From assembly GCA_014237395.1 (NCBI GenBank), contig JABZFP010000006.1, positions 1-64,000 on the forward strand: a DNA stretch of 64,000 nucleotides, written 5' to 3'. A program made the position numbers and the translations under genes. The notes under the pieces are model-generated. The model was not told where the DNA came from, did no database searches, and saw only the letters and a program-made list of their open reading frames with translations. The DNA is from Desulfobacteraceae bacterium (GTDB lineage Bacteria; Desulfobacterota; Desulfobacteria; Desulfobacterales; UBA5852). This document shows, one piece after another, positions 24,804-33,918 of this stretch (its first letter is position 1; every line of letters begins with the position of its first letter).

Positions 24804-25676
24804 ATGACCTTATCCATCGAAGGAGAACCGCACACCGTGACGCAGCGCTATTTCCGTGACCTACACAAATACAAAATTCTCGATCCGGAAAAGGCCCGTC
24901 GTCTTGCCCGGCGTTTTCAGCGGCATGACGACCGGGAAGCCCTCGGCCGGCTGGTCAAGGGCAATCTGCGGTTGGTGGTGAAAATTGCCAAAGGATTCTG
25001 GCGTAGTAACCATGCGACCTTCGCCGATCTGATCCAGGAGGGCAACCTGGGCCTGGTGCGCGCTGCGGAAAAATTCGATCCTCAGAAAAAGGTGAAATTT
25101 TCCTATTACGCCACTTTCTGGATCAAGGCCTACATCCAGAAGTACATCATGAACAACCATCGCTCGGTCCGTCTCGGGACGACCCAGTCCCAGCGTAGAA
25201 TCTTCTACAACCTGCGTAAAACCAGTGCCAAGCTTCGGCGTCGGGGTATCCCGCCGACGTCCGACGCCATCGCGGAACACCTTGAGGTGCCGGAAAAAGA
25301 CGTGATCGAGATGCAGCAGCGCATGGCCGCCGCTGATTTGTCCCTCAATGCGCCGCCAGCGGCGCGTGATTCGGAGGAGCGTGTGGACCATCTGGTTTCT
25401 ACTTCAAACTCGAGCGAAGCGGAACTCGAAGCCCTTCAGCTAAACAGCATGGTGCGGGAGAACGCAGGGCGATTCCAAAAACATCTCAACGCAAGAGAAA
25501 AAGATATTCTTGAGCGGCGAATCCTGTCCGACCAGCCGGTGACGCTGGCGAAACTTGGAAATCGGCACGGTGTTTCACGGGAAAGAATCCGGCAGGTGGA
25601 GAAAAAAATTATCGACCGGTTTCGCACCTATCTTCTGGCCAGGCTTCCGGATACCGAACAGCGACTTTACGAATGA
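24804..25676 (+). CDS. rpoH: RpoH-type alternative sigma factor
   Basis: A 290-residue sigma-70-family protein of the heat-shock group. Regions 2.1-2.4 include LIQEGNLGLVRAAEKFDP and FSYYATFWIKAYIQKYIMNN. The RpoH box, normally QRKLFFNLR, reads QRRIFYNLR. Region 4.2 has GVSRERIRQVEKK. The ATG at 24804 has GGAG seven bases upstream; an upstream extension to 24726 has no support. It should direct RNA polymerase to promoters with CTTGAAA and CCCCATNT elements; candidates occur in this window. Whether it is the main heat-shock factor or a second paralogue cannot be told here. The symbol is a family assignment. Confidence 0.85.
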   Translation: MTLSIEGEPHTVTQRYFRDLHKYKILDPEKARRLARRFQRHDDREALGRLVKGNLRLVVKIAKGFWRSNHATFADLIQEGNLGLVRAAEKFDPQKKVKFSYYATFWIKAYIQKYIMNNHRSVRLGTTQSQRRIFYNLRKTSAKLRRRGIPPTSDAIAEHLEVPEKDVIEMQQRMAAADLSLNAPPAARDSEERVDHLVSTSNSSEAELEALQLNSMVRENAGRFQKHLNAREKDILERRILSDQPVTLAKLGNRHGVSRERIRQVEKKIIDRFRTYLLARLPDTEQRLYE

Positions 25677-26009
25677 GTTAGGCTGAAACGTGCACCCTGC
25701 GCCGTGGATTGCAGCTGCTATCATCATGCCTTCCCGCGCATAGTCTGCTGCCAAAAGGGTGGCTGTGTTTACGCTTCCGAGCCACCCGGCCGAATGGCGT
25801 CACTTCGATGCTTCTTTACCTCTTTACAAGCCTGTTGGGTTGGCATACGATTCGATCCGATACCGTGATGGTCGGCCATCTATGTGACCCGGACCTGAAA
25901 ATGCCACAAGCCAGATGGGGTGACGTCGCTTTGGCGCCACGGTGCCTGCTGTTACTGTCCCTGGCAGACAGGGTCGCACCCCCGGACATCCTGAAAAGGA
26001 CATGGTTAG
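25677..26009. other. Intergenic region upstream of the NarL-type regulator
   Basis: About 330 bases. It includes a hairpin (GGGTGGCT 25757-25764 pairing with AGCCACCC 25780-25787) that may lie at the end of the sigma-factor transcript. An open frame at 25709-26017 overlaps the next gene and has no ribosome site. No other feature was recognised. Confidence 0.45.
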
Positions 26010-26675
26010 ATGAATAAAAAAACCAAAGTCGTTATTGCCGAGGATCATCAGCTTTTTCGCGAGGGTCTGAAAGCCATGCTGCAATCACGGGACGATCTGG
26101 AACTCGTGGGGGAGGCGGCTGACGGACTGGAGGCGATCCGCGTGGTGCAGCGCCTTCAGCCGGATCTGCTGCTGCTCGATCTCTCCATGCCGCGCTTGAG
26201 CGGCATCAGTGTCATGAAAGATATCAAACGCCAGTTCCCGGATATCCTCATCCTGGCGCTGACGATTCATGAATCCGACCAGTATGTCCTGGAGGCCTTT
26301 GATGCCGGGGCCAACGGGTACTGCATCAAGGACGCCAGCCGCAAAGAGTTGATGATGGCCATCGACAGCGTGGTTAGCGGCAAAACGTACATCAGTCCGG
26401 GGATTGCCGATAGCGTCATGGAAGGTTATCTTGAGGGTCGCAAGCGTCTCAAGGAAAAGACTTCCTGGGATACGATTACCCAGCGGGAGCGGGAAGTGCT
26501 GAAGCTGCTGGCGGAAGGTCACACCAACAAAGAAATTGCCGATTTCTTGAATATCAGTGTCAAAACCGTGGAAAAGCACCGCGCGAATATCATGAAGAAA
26601 ACCGATTTGCACAATGCTTCGGCCCTGACATCTTATGCCATCGAGCAGGGCCTGGTCATACCCCGTAAAATCTGA
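26010..26675 (+). CDS. NarL/LuxR-type response regulator
   Basis: A 221-residue regulator. The receiver has the acidic pair Glu11-Asp12, phospho-acceptor Asp57 (LLLLDLSMPR), Thr near 86 and Lys near 109. The LuxR-type helix-turn-helix (TQREREVLKLLAEGHTNKEI, then VKTVEKHRANI) binds DNA. AAAGGAC lies upstream. The convergent kinase gene at 26707 has the HisKA_3 domain that normally partners this regulator type, and the genes face each other 31 bases apart, so they are the likely pair. Confidence 0.95.
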   Translation: MNKKTKVVIAEDHQLFREGLKAMLQSRDDLELVGEAADGLEAIRVVQRLQPDLLLLDLSMPRLSGISVMKDIKRQFPDILILALTIHESDQYVLEAFDAGANGYCIKDASRKELMMAIDSVVSGKTYISPGIADSVMEGYLEGRKRLKEKTSWDTITQREREVLKLLAEGHTNKEIADFLNISVKTVEKHRANIMKKTDLHNASALTSYAIEQGLVIPRKI

Positions 26676-26706
26676 AAACGCGGCCCATACAGAACTGCCG
26701 CCGCAA

Positions 26707-27891
26707 TCAAGGTCGGTAGGCGGCGCTGCCGGACCCCACCGGCAGCGAGGCCCGGATGCGAGTTCCCTCTCCGATACGGGTTCGGAGGTCGAAACGGCCA
26801 TCGCAGATTTCGACCCGCTCGCGCATGCTGTTGATGCCGAATCCACTCAAGTTATCCTCATCTTTCATGACATATTCCCGGTCGAACCCGCAGCCGTCGT
26901 CGTCAACGGTTAGTTCGAGGCATCCGTCGACCAACATCAGCGAAACATTGATATTCCTCGCCTGGCCGTGTTTGGCGGCATTGCTGAGGGCCTCCTGCAG
27001 GACGCGGTAAACGACGATCTTCATCGTTTCCGGGATGTCCGCCTCGCTGACATCGAACCGGGGCGTGATGTGAATTCCCTGGTAAAGTCCGGCAAGATTG
27101 CGACAGAACCATTGGGCTGTGGCTATCAGTCCCAGATCGTCCAGTGTGGTGGGCCTCAGATTGGCGGATATCCGCTTGGTCTCCTTGATGGTTTCCATGA
27201 TGTGGGTGATGATGCGATCAAAGGGGATTTCGTTAGAGGGCAGTTGCTCCCCGTACATCTCGAGCCAACCTTCCAGTGAAAACTTGATGGCGGCCAGACT
27301 GGCACCGATGCTGTCATGGAGCTCTTTGGCGATCATCTGGCGGTCGCTTTCCAGCAGCTCCAGAGTTTTCTGGCTTAGCATACGCAGCTGTCGGCGTGAC
27401 ATGTGCAGCTCTTTCTCCACTTCGCGGCGCTCGCTGATTTCGACTTCCAGGGCGCTGACGGTATGATCCAGTATCTTTTCTTTGGAATGGATTTCATCTT
27501 CGAGGATAAGATTTAAATGATCAAGGGGCGGAGGGTTGACATCCATATTATGCTTGAAGGACCACACCACCAGCGGGTCCGCGTCCGGGTTCTGATGGAA
27601 AAGGGACAGGGTCAGCCGGACTGGAACGCGCCGGCCATCCCGGGTTTCCAGTTCCGACGTTGCAGACACGATGTGTTCCCCCCGCAGGCAGGCCTGAAGC
27701 TGCGTCTCCTGATCCCGTCGGCGATGCGCCGGCATCAGCTGGAAAAGTTGACGCGGCTCATTTTCTTCAGGGCCAAGAACCAAAAGATCGCGGAACGCCG
27801 GGTTGATCATGGCGACACGCCCCAGCGTATCGGTCAGGGCAAGCGGATCCCGCAGAGCGTTGCAAAATGCGATAATCGTATCTGAGAGCAT
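26707..27891 (-). CDS. PAS-containing sensor histidine kinase (NarX/DegS type)
   Basis: A soluble 394-residue kinase. A PAS domain (about 5-125) leads to a long coiled coil, a HisKA_3 dimerisation domain with the phosphorylated His in AKELHDSIGASLAAIKFSLE, and a HATPase domain (LQEALSNAAKHGQA, DDDGCGFD, GFGINSMRERV). No membrane helix is seen, so it senses a cytoplasmic signal. The ATG at 27891 was chosen with GGATG upstream; an extension to 27999 is possible. It is convergent with its presumed NarL-type partner at 26010. Confidence 0.92.
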   Translation of the reverse strand: MLSDTIIAFCNALRDPLALTDTLGRVAMINPAFRDLLVLGPEENEPRQLFQLMPAHRRRDQETQLQACLRGEHIVSATSELETRDGRRVPVRLTLSLFHQNPDADPLVVWSFKHNMDVNPPPLDHLNLILEDEIHSKEKILDHTVSALEVEISERREVEKELHMSRRQLRMLSQKTLELLESDRQMIAKELHDSIGASLAAIKFSLEGWLEMYGEQLPSNEIPFDRIITHIMETIKETKRISANLRPTTLDDLGLIATAQWFCRNLAGLYQGIHITPRFDVSEADIPETMKIVVYRVLQEALSNAAKHGQARNINVSLMLVDGCLELTVDDDGCGFDREYVMKDEDNLSGFGINSMRERVEICDGRFDLRTRIGEGTRIRASLPVGSGSAAYRP

Positions 27892-28069
27892 CGTTTCATC
27901 CAGAATTAGAAGATCTGCGAATCGGAAAAGCCTGCCTCGCGGCTGTCCTCGTCCCGCACGGCGGCGCTTGTCCAAACGCCCGGCAGCGCGCGGCATCAAC
28001 GGCTACCATACCTTAACCGACGCCAACGCCTTTTTCCGGTCGATAGCACAAATCGCCGTCAGATGGAAA

Positions 28070-29080
28070 TCACCTGGTATGTTGATCGGCCCGTTTGAGT
28101 TGTTCCTGAACAAAGGCACCATAGTCCGCGTGGGATTCAGCTCCGGTGGCGGCGATGCGTGCGAGGGGGATTTCCGCCCGTGCTGCGCTTTGATGACCCC
28201 CGGCATTGCCGATATGGCCAAAAAGGGATTGCGCACGATTCCCAGCATTGCGACGGAATCCGGCATTGCGGAAAATAACGACGAGTTTGTTGTTGCGGGT
28301 CCCGGATACGACGCTCCAGGTGGCTTCGGAAAGCTTCATGAGAAAGTCCGCCACAATGACGAGACTGTCGGCATTGGCTACCGATCCCATATGGACGAAC
28401 GCGGTTTCGCCGACGAAAGTCAACTTTTCTGCTGCCGTCTTGATCGTGTTCAAGGTCTTGACGGTCAACTCCGAGGCCTCGATTTTTTTGACGATGTTCA
28501 AGTTGGCCAGTTCGTACAGATAACGGAAGGCAATGACGTCCCGGGAGTGGGTTTCACGCGTGAAGTCGCCCGTGTCGGACTTGATGCCGTAAAACAGGGC
28601 GGTGGCCAACTGGGCGGAAGGCCTGATGCGGGCGGCCTTCAGATACTCTGTCATGATGGTGGCGGTGGCGCCATAGTCGGGTTGGATGTCGATGAAGGGG
28701 GCCTTCAGGCCGCTGGAAACCGGGTGGTGATCAATGATGATGTCGAACGCGTAGCGCCCGAAAATGTCGTGATGTGAAGGCTGGGAGTCAATCAGGGCCC
28801 ATGCCGTGAATTCGCTTTTTTTCAGTTGACGGATGTGATGATGTTTGATGTTCAAAAGATGGATGAAGGCGCGGTTGTCCGGGCGGGCCACCGTGTTAAT
28901 CCGGAAGATAGCGATGCGCCGGGACCGACGCCAGAACAGGCGTTTCAGCGCCATGGCGCTGGCAAGTGCGTCCGGATCGGCCTGAACCATAATGGCGAGG
29001 CCGTCTTTGGTGCCGACCAGACTGAGAAGACGTCGATGTTTTTCGGCGAAAGACACGGATTTTCCAAAGGGCTGTTTCAT
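28070..29080 (-). CDS. DHH-family phosphoesterase
   Basis: A 336-residue protein of the DHH/DHHA1 superfamily, manganese-dependent hydrolases of nucleotides or short oligonucleotides (NrnA, RecJ, c-di-AMP phosphodiesterases). Motifs: ADPDALASAMAL, ALIDSQP, DIIIDHHP, KSDTGDF, and GGHQSAAR of the DHHA1 domain. The His that usually opens motif I is replaced (VQADPD), so metal binding may be altered. GAAGGGA precedes the ATG. It lies 61 bases before the aldehyde dehydrogenase start in the same leftward direction of transcription. Substrate unknown. Confidence 0.88.
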   Translation of the reverse strand: MKQPFGKSVSFAEKHRRLLSLVGTKDGLAIMVQADPDALASAMALKRLFWRRSRRIAIFRINTVARPDNRAFIHLLNIKHHHIRQLKKSEFTAWALIDSQPSHHDIFGRYAFDIIIDHHPVSSGLKAPFIDIQPDYGATATIMTEYLKAARIRPSAQLATALFYGIKSDTGDFTRETHSRDVIAFRYLYELANLNIVKKIEASELTVKTLNTIKTAAEKLTFVGETAFVHMGSVANADSLVIVADFLMKLSEATWSVVSGTRNNKLVVIFRNAGFRRNAGNRAQSLFGHIGNAGGHQSAARAEIPLARIAATGAESHADYGAFVQEQLKRADQHTR

Positions 29081-29141
29081 TTTTTCCCTTCATTGAAATG
29101 CGGAGAGAATACCCCTCCCTGCTGCCAATGCCATCCGACCG

Positions 29142-30509
29142 TTACTGGACCCAGACGGTCTTGACGTTGACGAACTCCCGCAGACCGAAGTGGGACAGCT
29201 CTCTGCCGTAGCCGCTGTGGCGGATGCCACCGAAAGGCAGACGCGGATCGGATTTGACATACGTATTGACAAAACAGTTGCCGGCCTGGATTTCCGACAC
29301 GGCCAGGCGCTCGCCGCGGGCGGCGTCCCGGGTGAACACAGCTGCTCCAAGCCCGTAGTCGCTGTCATTGGCCATCTCGATGGCCGTTTTTTCATCCGCA
29401 ACCGGCACGACGGCCGCCACCGGGCCGAAGGTTTCTTCGTCAAAGACCGGCATCCCCTTGCCAACATCGGTCAGCACGGTGGGTGGATAGAAATATCCGG
29501 GGCCGTCTGGATCGACACCGCCTAACAGGCGCCGTGCTCCCTGCTGGATGGAAGCCGTGACCTGGTCGTGAAGCTTGTCACGCAGATCGGCGCGCGCCTG
29601 GGGGCCGATATCGGTGTTTTCGTCCAGGGGGTCGCCCATGACTTTGGCGCGAAGGGCTGCCACTAATTTTTCTTCGAACGGCTCACGAACGGCTTGGACC
29701 ACGATGAATCGTTTGGCCGCGATGCAGCTTTGCCCCGAGTTGAGCAGACGACTGGTGACGCAAGCCTCGACGGCCACTTCCAGGTCGGCATCTTCGAGAA
29801 TGAGATAGGGATCGCTGCCGCCAAGCTCCAGAACGGTTTTTTTCAGGTGGTGGCCGGCCTGGGCAGCGACGCTGCGACCGGCTTCGGTGCTGCCGGTGAG
29901 CGACACTGCCGCAACATGGGGGTAGGCGATGATGGCTTCTACTTTATCACTGGAAACCGGGAGGTGTTGAAAGATGGCTTCAGGAAAGGCCGCGCGCTCG
30001 AAGGCATCGGCGATGGCTTCGGCGCAGCCCGGCACATTGGCGGCATGTTTCAGCAGCACGCCGTTGCCGGCCATCAAGGCCGGTACCGCCAATCGAAAAA
30101 CCTGCCAGAAAGGGTAATTCCAGGGCATTACGGCTAGAATGACACCCAAGGGCTGAAATGTGACGAAACTTCGTGTCGCATCCGTTTGAACGCGCTCACG
30201 CTCCAACATCGATTCGGCCGTGGCGGCATAGTGACGGCATAGCCAGGCGCATTTTTCGATTTCCCGAATCCCGTCACGGACGGGTTTACCCATCTCCAGC
30301 GCCATCAATCGACTGTATTCACCGGCATTGGTGCGCAGGATACCGGCGAGTTTTTCCATCATGGCGGCATGCTGCCGTATGCTGGTGCGGCGCCACTGAA
30401 TGTGGGCGGCATGTGTTTTATCGATGCAGCCCGGGATGTCATCGGATGACAGCTCTCCATAGGCACGCATTTTTTTACCGGAAGCCGGGTCGATGGATTG
30501 CAGGGTCAT
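29142..30509 (-). CDS. Aldehyde dehydrogenase (succinate-semialdehyde dehydrogenase, YneI-like)
   Basis: A 455-residue NAD(P)-dependent aldehyde dehydrogenase. The catalytic Cys is in NSGQSCIAAKR, the Glu in KTVLELGGSDPY, and the cofactor loop reads LTGSTEAGR. The shortened N-terminus (TLQSIDPASGKKM) matches the YneI/Sad group that oxidises succinate semialdehyde. The ATG at 30509 has AGGAGG upstream. A conserved sigma-32-like promoter lies at 30735. It may detoxify aldehydes produced under stress. The DHH gene follows on the same strand. Confidence 0.93.
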   Translation of the reverse strand: MTLQSIDPASGKKMRAYGELSSDDIPGCIDKTHAAHIQWRRTSIRQHAAMMEKLAGILRTNAGEYSRLMALEMGKPVRDGIREIEKCAWLCRHYAATAESMLERERVQTDATRSFVTFQPLGVILAVMPWNYPFWQVFRLAVPALMAGNGVLLKHAANVPGCAEAIADAFERAAFPEAIFQHLPVSSDKVEAIIAYPHVAAVSLTGSTEAGRSVAAQAGHHLKKTVLELGGSDPYLILEDADLEVAVEACVTSRLLNSGQSCIAAKRFIVVQAVREPFEEKLVAALRAKVMGDPLDENTDIGPQARADLRDKLHDQVTASIQQGARRLLGGVDPDGPGYFYPPTVLTDVGKGMPVFDEETFGPVAAVVPVADEKTAIEMANDSDYGLGAAVFTRDAARGERLAVSEIQAGNCFVNTYVKSDPRLPFGGIRHSGYGRELSHFGLREFVNVKTVWVQ

Positions 30510-30870
30510 GGTATCTGCCTCCTCATCTTTAATATTTTTCCTCAATATATAGCGCCGGAGCTCACTTCTGCGTATGGGGTGCATAACGTATATTTGTGAA
30601 CCGCTAAGGGAGGGTGAAATCCGGTTGTAAACTCTTTTTTTTGGCGCACGGCGGCCCGGTCGGTGATCGATGTCGCCAGCTTTTTTCCTGTTTTTGGTGG
30701 CCGTCCGGCGGGGAATACTGGCTATGCGCCGGTGGAATAGGGCGAAGACCATATTTCAATTGGCACTGCCAGGCCCTAAAGTAACATGCAAATTCTCGGT
30801 TGGGTGGGACCTCCGGATAGGGTTGGCCCAACCGTATGACCAGACGATACCAGCTCGAAAGGAGTTGCCT
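30510..30870. other. Divergent intergenic region with a conserved promoter element
   Basis: About 360 bases between the aldehyde dehydrogenase and the rightward coiled-coil gene. It holds the leftward promoter element at 30735-30760 and GGTTGG/CCAACC dyad sequence near 30820. No gene is supported. Confidence 0.5.
30735..30760 (-). promoter_or_regulatory. Sigma-32-like promoter with conserved spacer element
   Basis: On the minus strand ATTGAAA, 11 bases, then CCCTATTC. Nearly identical to the osmC promoter element, including the spacer (GGTCTTCG against GGTCATTG). It points towards the aldehyde dehydrogenase, about 225 bases away. Confidence 0.55.
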
Positions 30871-31161
30871 ATGATGACCGACCGAGAAAAGATCCAGACC
30901 CAGATTGAAGCCCGCTTTCGCCAGTTCGGACAAACCATCAGTGAACTTAAGATCAAAACCGAGCAACGGCAGGACAAATTCAATGGGCAGATGAAGCAAA
31001 CACTGGACGACATTGAGAACCAGCACGAAAAAGTTCGCCAACGGCTGCAGACCATGTCATCCATTGGGGATGCCGACTGGTCTGCCACCGAAACCGATGT
31101 CAGCAAATACCTCGATGATATTGACGCCGGCCTGCGTCGGGCGTTATCACATTACAAATAG
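30871..31161 (+). CDS. Coiled-coil protein, 96 aa
   Basis: A 96-residue, charged, mostly helical protein (KIQTQIEARFRQFGQTISEL, then DKFNGQMKQTLDDIENQHEK). AAAGGAG precedes the first of two ATG codons. Its C-terminus (DVSKYLDDIDAGLRRALSHY) follows the same layout as the 95-residue protein at 15374, suggesting distant homology. It leads a rightward series with a receiver-like protein, a 37-residue miniprotein, a PLD-VTT fusion and an EEP hydrolase. Function unknown. Confidence 0.82.
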   Translation: MMTDREKIQTQIEARFRQFGQTISELKIKTEQRQDKFNGQMKQTLDDIENQHEKVRQRLQTMSSIGDADWSATETDVSKYLDDIDAGLRRALSHYK

Positions 31162-31260
31162 GCACCATCGGGCACCCAAGGCACATCCGTGTCAGTACCC
31201 TGTGGCTGCGCAACATGATAGAGTGGAATCGGTGGACTATCCCGTCGATATGGCAACATA

Positions 31261-31635
31261 GTGAAAACGCATCCGGAAATATTATTGGTCGACAGTCATC
31301 CGACCTACCGCCGGCTGGTTAAGGAACTGATCCGTCGGCACTATCCGGCTATCCGCGTCAAAGAGGCCTACGACCGGGAAGATGCGCTGGGAAAGATCCG
31401 GCGTTATCAACCCGATTTGATCTTGACCGAAATCGATATGCGTGGACGGCGCATCCCGGATCTTCCCCAGCAGATGCACGCCATTCATCCCGACGGCGTT
31501 ATCGCGGTACTGACCACCTGCGATTTGCCGGAATACCGGGAGGTGGCATTGAAAAACGGTGCCCGTCATTTCATCTCCAAGTCACAATCCAACGGCAAGG
31601 CCATTATGGAGATGATCGCGGAAGAGTTGACCTGA
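31261..31635 (+). CDS. Stand-alone pseudo-receiver protein with Glu in place of phospho-acceptor Asp
   Basis: A 124-residue CheY-like protein with no output domain. Aligned without gaps against the regulator at 26010, the phospho-acceptor position 57 is Glu (LILTEIDMRG against LLLLDLSMPR). The metal-binding acidic pair is Asp11-Ser12 instead of two acids. Thr85 and Lys107 are kept. It probably cannot be phosphorylated normally and may mimic the active state or bind a partner constitutively. Start is GTG at 31261; no strong ribosome site is visible. Confidence 0.85.
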   Translation: MKTHPEILLVDSHPTYRRLVKELIRRHYPAIRVKEAYDREDALGKIRRYQPDLILTEIDMRGRRIPDLPQQMHAIHPDGVIAVLTTCDLPEYREVALKNGARHFISKSQSNGKAIMEMIAEELT

Positions 31636-31665
31636 GTCGGAAACCGACATGGAAGAGGAGCCCAA

Positions 31666-31779
31666 ATGAACGAAACCGGCGAAAAAACATCCGCGGACCT
31701 GAAAGCCGGAACCGAAATGGCCCTGGCCGACATGAAAACCACCATTGAACACGCGGCAGCGCGGTTCCAACGATCGTGA
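31666..31779 (+). CDS. 37-residue miniprotein related to the coiled-coil family
   Basis: A very short gene with GAGGAG ahead of its ATG. The product (MNETGEKTSADLKAG, then TEMALADMKTTIEHAAARF) matches the C-terminus of the 95-residue protein at 15374 (DLKAGVEMAATSLGEAI, then SAQSRF). Its stop overlaps the GTG start of the phospholipase gene in GTGA, so it is translationally coupled. It could be a regulatory leader peptide or a partner subunit. The similarity to another real gene is the main reason to accept it. Confidence 0.7.
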   Translation: MNETGEKTSADLKAGTEMALADMKTTIEHAAARFQRS

Positions 31780-33905
31780 AAACACTCTTTCAGCCATCGC
31801 AGAATTGCCATCGTCTTGTGAAAGCGCATCGCGCTGCAGTGGTGATCGACGGCGCAGATTACTTCCGGGCGCTGCATCAGGCCTTCCGTCGGGCAGTGTC
31901 TTCCATTTTCATGGTGGGCTGGGACCTGCACAGTGAAGTCCGCCTGCTCCGCGACGGCAGCGCTGAGGGCTACCCGGAAAGACTCGGAGAACTCATTGAT
32001 CGCCTGGCGGACGAACGGCCGGACCTGCAGATTTACCTCCTGAGCTGGGACTTCGCCATGATCTATGCCATGGAGCGCGAGTTTTTCCCGCGTTACAAGC
32101 TCAAGTGGCGGTCCCACGACCGCGTGCATTTCGGCCTGGACGCTCATCACCCCATAGGCGCATCCCAACACCAGAAAATGGTCGTCATCGATGATGCATT
32201 GGCCTTTGCCGGCGGACTGGACGTGAGCCAGTGGCGTTGGGACACATCGCAGCACCGCCCCCGGGACGATCGGCGTGTCGACCCGGGGGGGCAGAGTTAT
32301 CCGCCGTTTCACGATGTCCAGATGGTCGTGGACGGTCCGGCGGCAGCCGCGCTGGGGAAACTGGTGCGTGAACGGTGGACCCGGTCGGAAGGGGATCTCC
32401 CGGACTTTTCGGATCCGGCTGAGGACAGCGACCCATGGCCGGCATGCCTGGCACCGGATTTTCGTGACATCCAGGTGGCCATTGCGCGTACGCTGCCTGA
32501 GTATAAAGAGCAGCGGCAAGTGCAGGAAGTCCGTCAGCTCTACCTGGACAGTATCGCGGCCGCCCGCCATTCCATCTATATTGAAAACCAATACCTGAGT
32601 GCGCACTGCATCGGTGAAGCCCTGGAGGCCCGTTTGAAAGAAAAGGACGGCCCGGAAGTGGTCGTCGTCATGCCGCAACAAACCGGCGGCTGGCTGGAAC
32701 AGCACACCATGGATGTACTGCGCGCACGTCTGGTGGCACAATTGCGGGCAGCGGATCATCACGACCGACTGCGAGTTTACTATGCCCGGCTGGCGAAAGA
32801 CCCCCACTGCGCATTGATGGTGCACGCCAAGGTGATGATCATCGATGATGGTTTTTTACGGGTCGGTTCCTCCAATCTGAGCAATCGTTCGATGGGGTTG
32901 GACTCGGAGTGTGATTTGGCCATTGCGGCAGGCCCGGCGGACACGGCTGCGCGGGAAACCATTGCGGCGGTCCGTGCACGGCTGATTGGAGAGCACTTGG
33001 GGAAGAAGACGGAAGATGTCCTTCGCGCAGTGGAGAAACACGCGGGGCTCATCAGCGCCATTGAATCGCTGCAGGGTGATGATGAACGGACGCTTGTGCC
33101 CCTGGACGCGGAAATCAGCCCGGAAGTCGACGACTGGGTGCCCGAATCCGAATTGCTCGATCCGGAAGAACCCGTTGCGCCGGACAAACTGGTGGACCAT
33201 TTCGTGAGTCCGGAACAGCAGCCGTCGGCCTTCCGTCATGCGCTTAAAATTCTGATCCTTATCGGCGCCGTGATCGGTCTGGCCGCATTGTGGCGTTGGA
33301 CACCGCTGGGGGAATGGATCGATATCGAATCAGCCCGGGCGGCAGCGGAGTGGATGCAGCAGCAGCCCCTGGCACCGTTTTTTGTCACGACAGCTTTTGT
33401 CCTCGGCGGTCTGATCGCCATTCCCGTCACCCTGATGATTATTGCCACCGTCGTCGTCTTTGGCACCTGGAAGGGCTTGCTGTATGCCCTGGCGGGTTCC
33501 TGGCTGAGCGCCGTAGCGCTGTTTGCCATCGGCCGGTGGATGGGACGTGACACGCTGCGTCGATTTGCCGGTAGTCTACTCAATCGTCTGAGCCGCAAAC
33601 TGTCGGAAAAAGGTCTTTGGACGGTGATCACCTTCCGGATCGTGCCGGTCGCGCCGTTCTCGGTGATCAACCTGATCGCCGGCGTATCCGAAATCCGCTG
33701 GCGTGATTATGCCCTTGGCACCCTGATCGGAATGCTGCCCGGTGTCGTTGCGGTCGTGCTTCTGGCAGACCGGATTGCGGCCTCACTGCAACATCCCGAT
33801 CTCGGACAGATAACCCTCCTACTGGCATCCATTGCCCTTGTTGGCCTGGGCCTGGTGGGATTGCGGCGGTGGATCAAGAAAAAGCGTTCCGGGACATCAT
33901 CCTGA
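31776..33905 (+). CDS. Phospholipase D-like protein fused to a VTT (DedA/SNARE-associated) membrane domain
   Basis: A 709-residue protein. The N-terminal half has both HKD motifs of phospholipase D enzymes: His132-x-Lys134 in HQKMVVIDD and His350-x-Lys352 in HAKVMIIDDGFLRVGSSN. The C-terminal part (about 485-700) has four to five membrane helices with the VTT pattern (IPVTLMIIATVVVFGTWKGL, FRIVPVAPFSVINLIAGVSE), a fold of lipid scramblases and transporters. It could cleave or transfer phospholipid head groups (cardiolipin-type reactions) and move lipids. Start GTG overlaps the preceding miniprotein gene. Confidence 0.92.
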   Translation: MKTLFQPSQNCHRLVKAHRAAVVIDGADYFRALHQAFRRAVSSIFMVGWDLHSEVRLLRDGSAEGYPERLGELIDRLADERPDLQIYLLSWDFAMIYAMEREFFPRYKLKWRSHDRVHFGLDAHHPIGASQHQKMVVIDDALAFAGGLDVSQWRWDTSQHRPRDDRRVDPGGQSYPPFHDVQMVVDGPAAAALGKLVRERWTRSEGDLPDFSDPAEDSDPWPACLAPDFRDIQVAIARTLPEYKEQRQVQEVRQLYLDSIAAARHSIYIENQYLSAHCIGEALEARLKEKDGPEVVVVMPQQTGGWLEQHTMDVLRARLVAQLRAADHHDRLRVYYARLAKDPHCALMVHAKVMIIDDGFLRVGSSNLSNRSMGLDSECDLAIAAGPADTAARETIAAVRARLIGEHLGKKTEDVLRAVEKHAGLISAIESLQGDDERTLVPLDAEISPEVDDWVPESELLDPEEPVAPDKLVDHFVSPEQQPSAFRHALKILILIGAVIGLAALWRWTPLGEWIDIESARAAAEWMQQQPLAPFFVTTAFVLGGLIAIPVTLMIIATVVVFGTWKGLLYALAGSWLSAVALFAIGRWMGRDTLRRFAGSLLNRLSRKLSEKGLWTVITFRIVPVAPFSVINLIAGVSEIRWRDYALGTLIGMLPGVVAVVLLADRIAASLQHPDLGQITLLLASIALVGLGLVGLRRWIKKKRSGTSS

Positions 33906-33918
33906 TGGAGATGTGCTG

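Noticed and set aside
25709..26017. 102-residue open frame on the plus strand
   Set aside because: It overlaps the start of the NarL-type regulator and lacks a ribosome site and a recognisable sequence.
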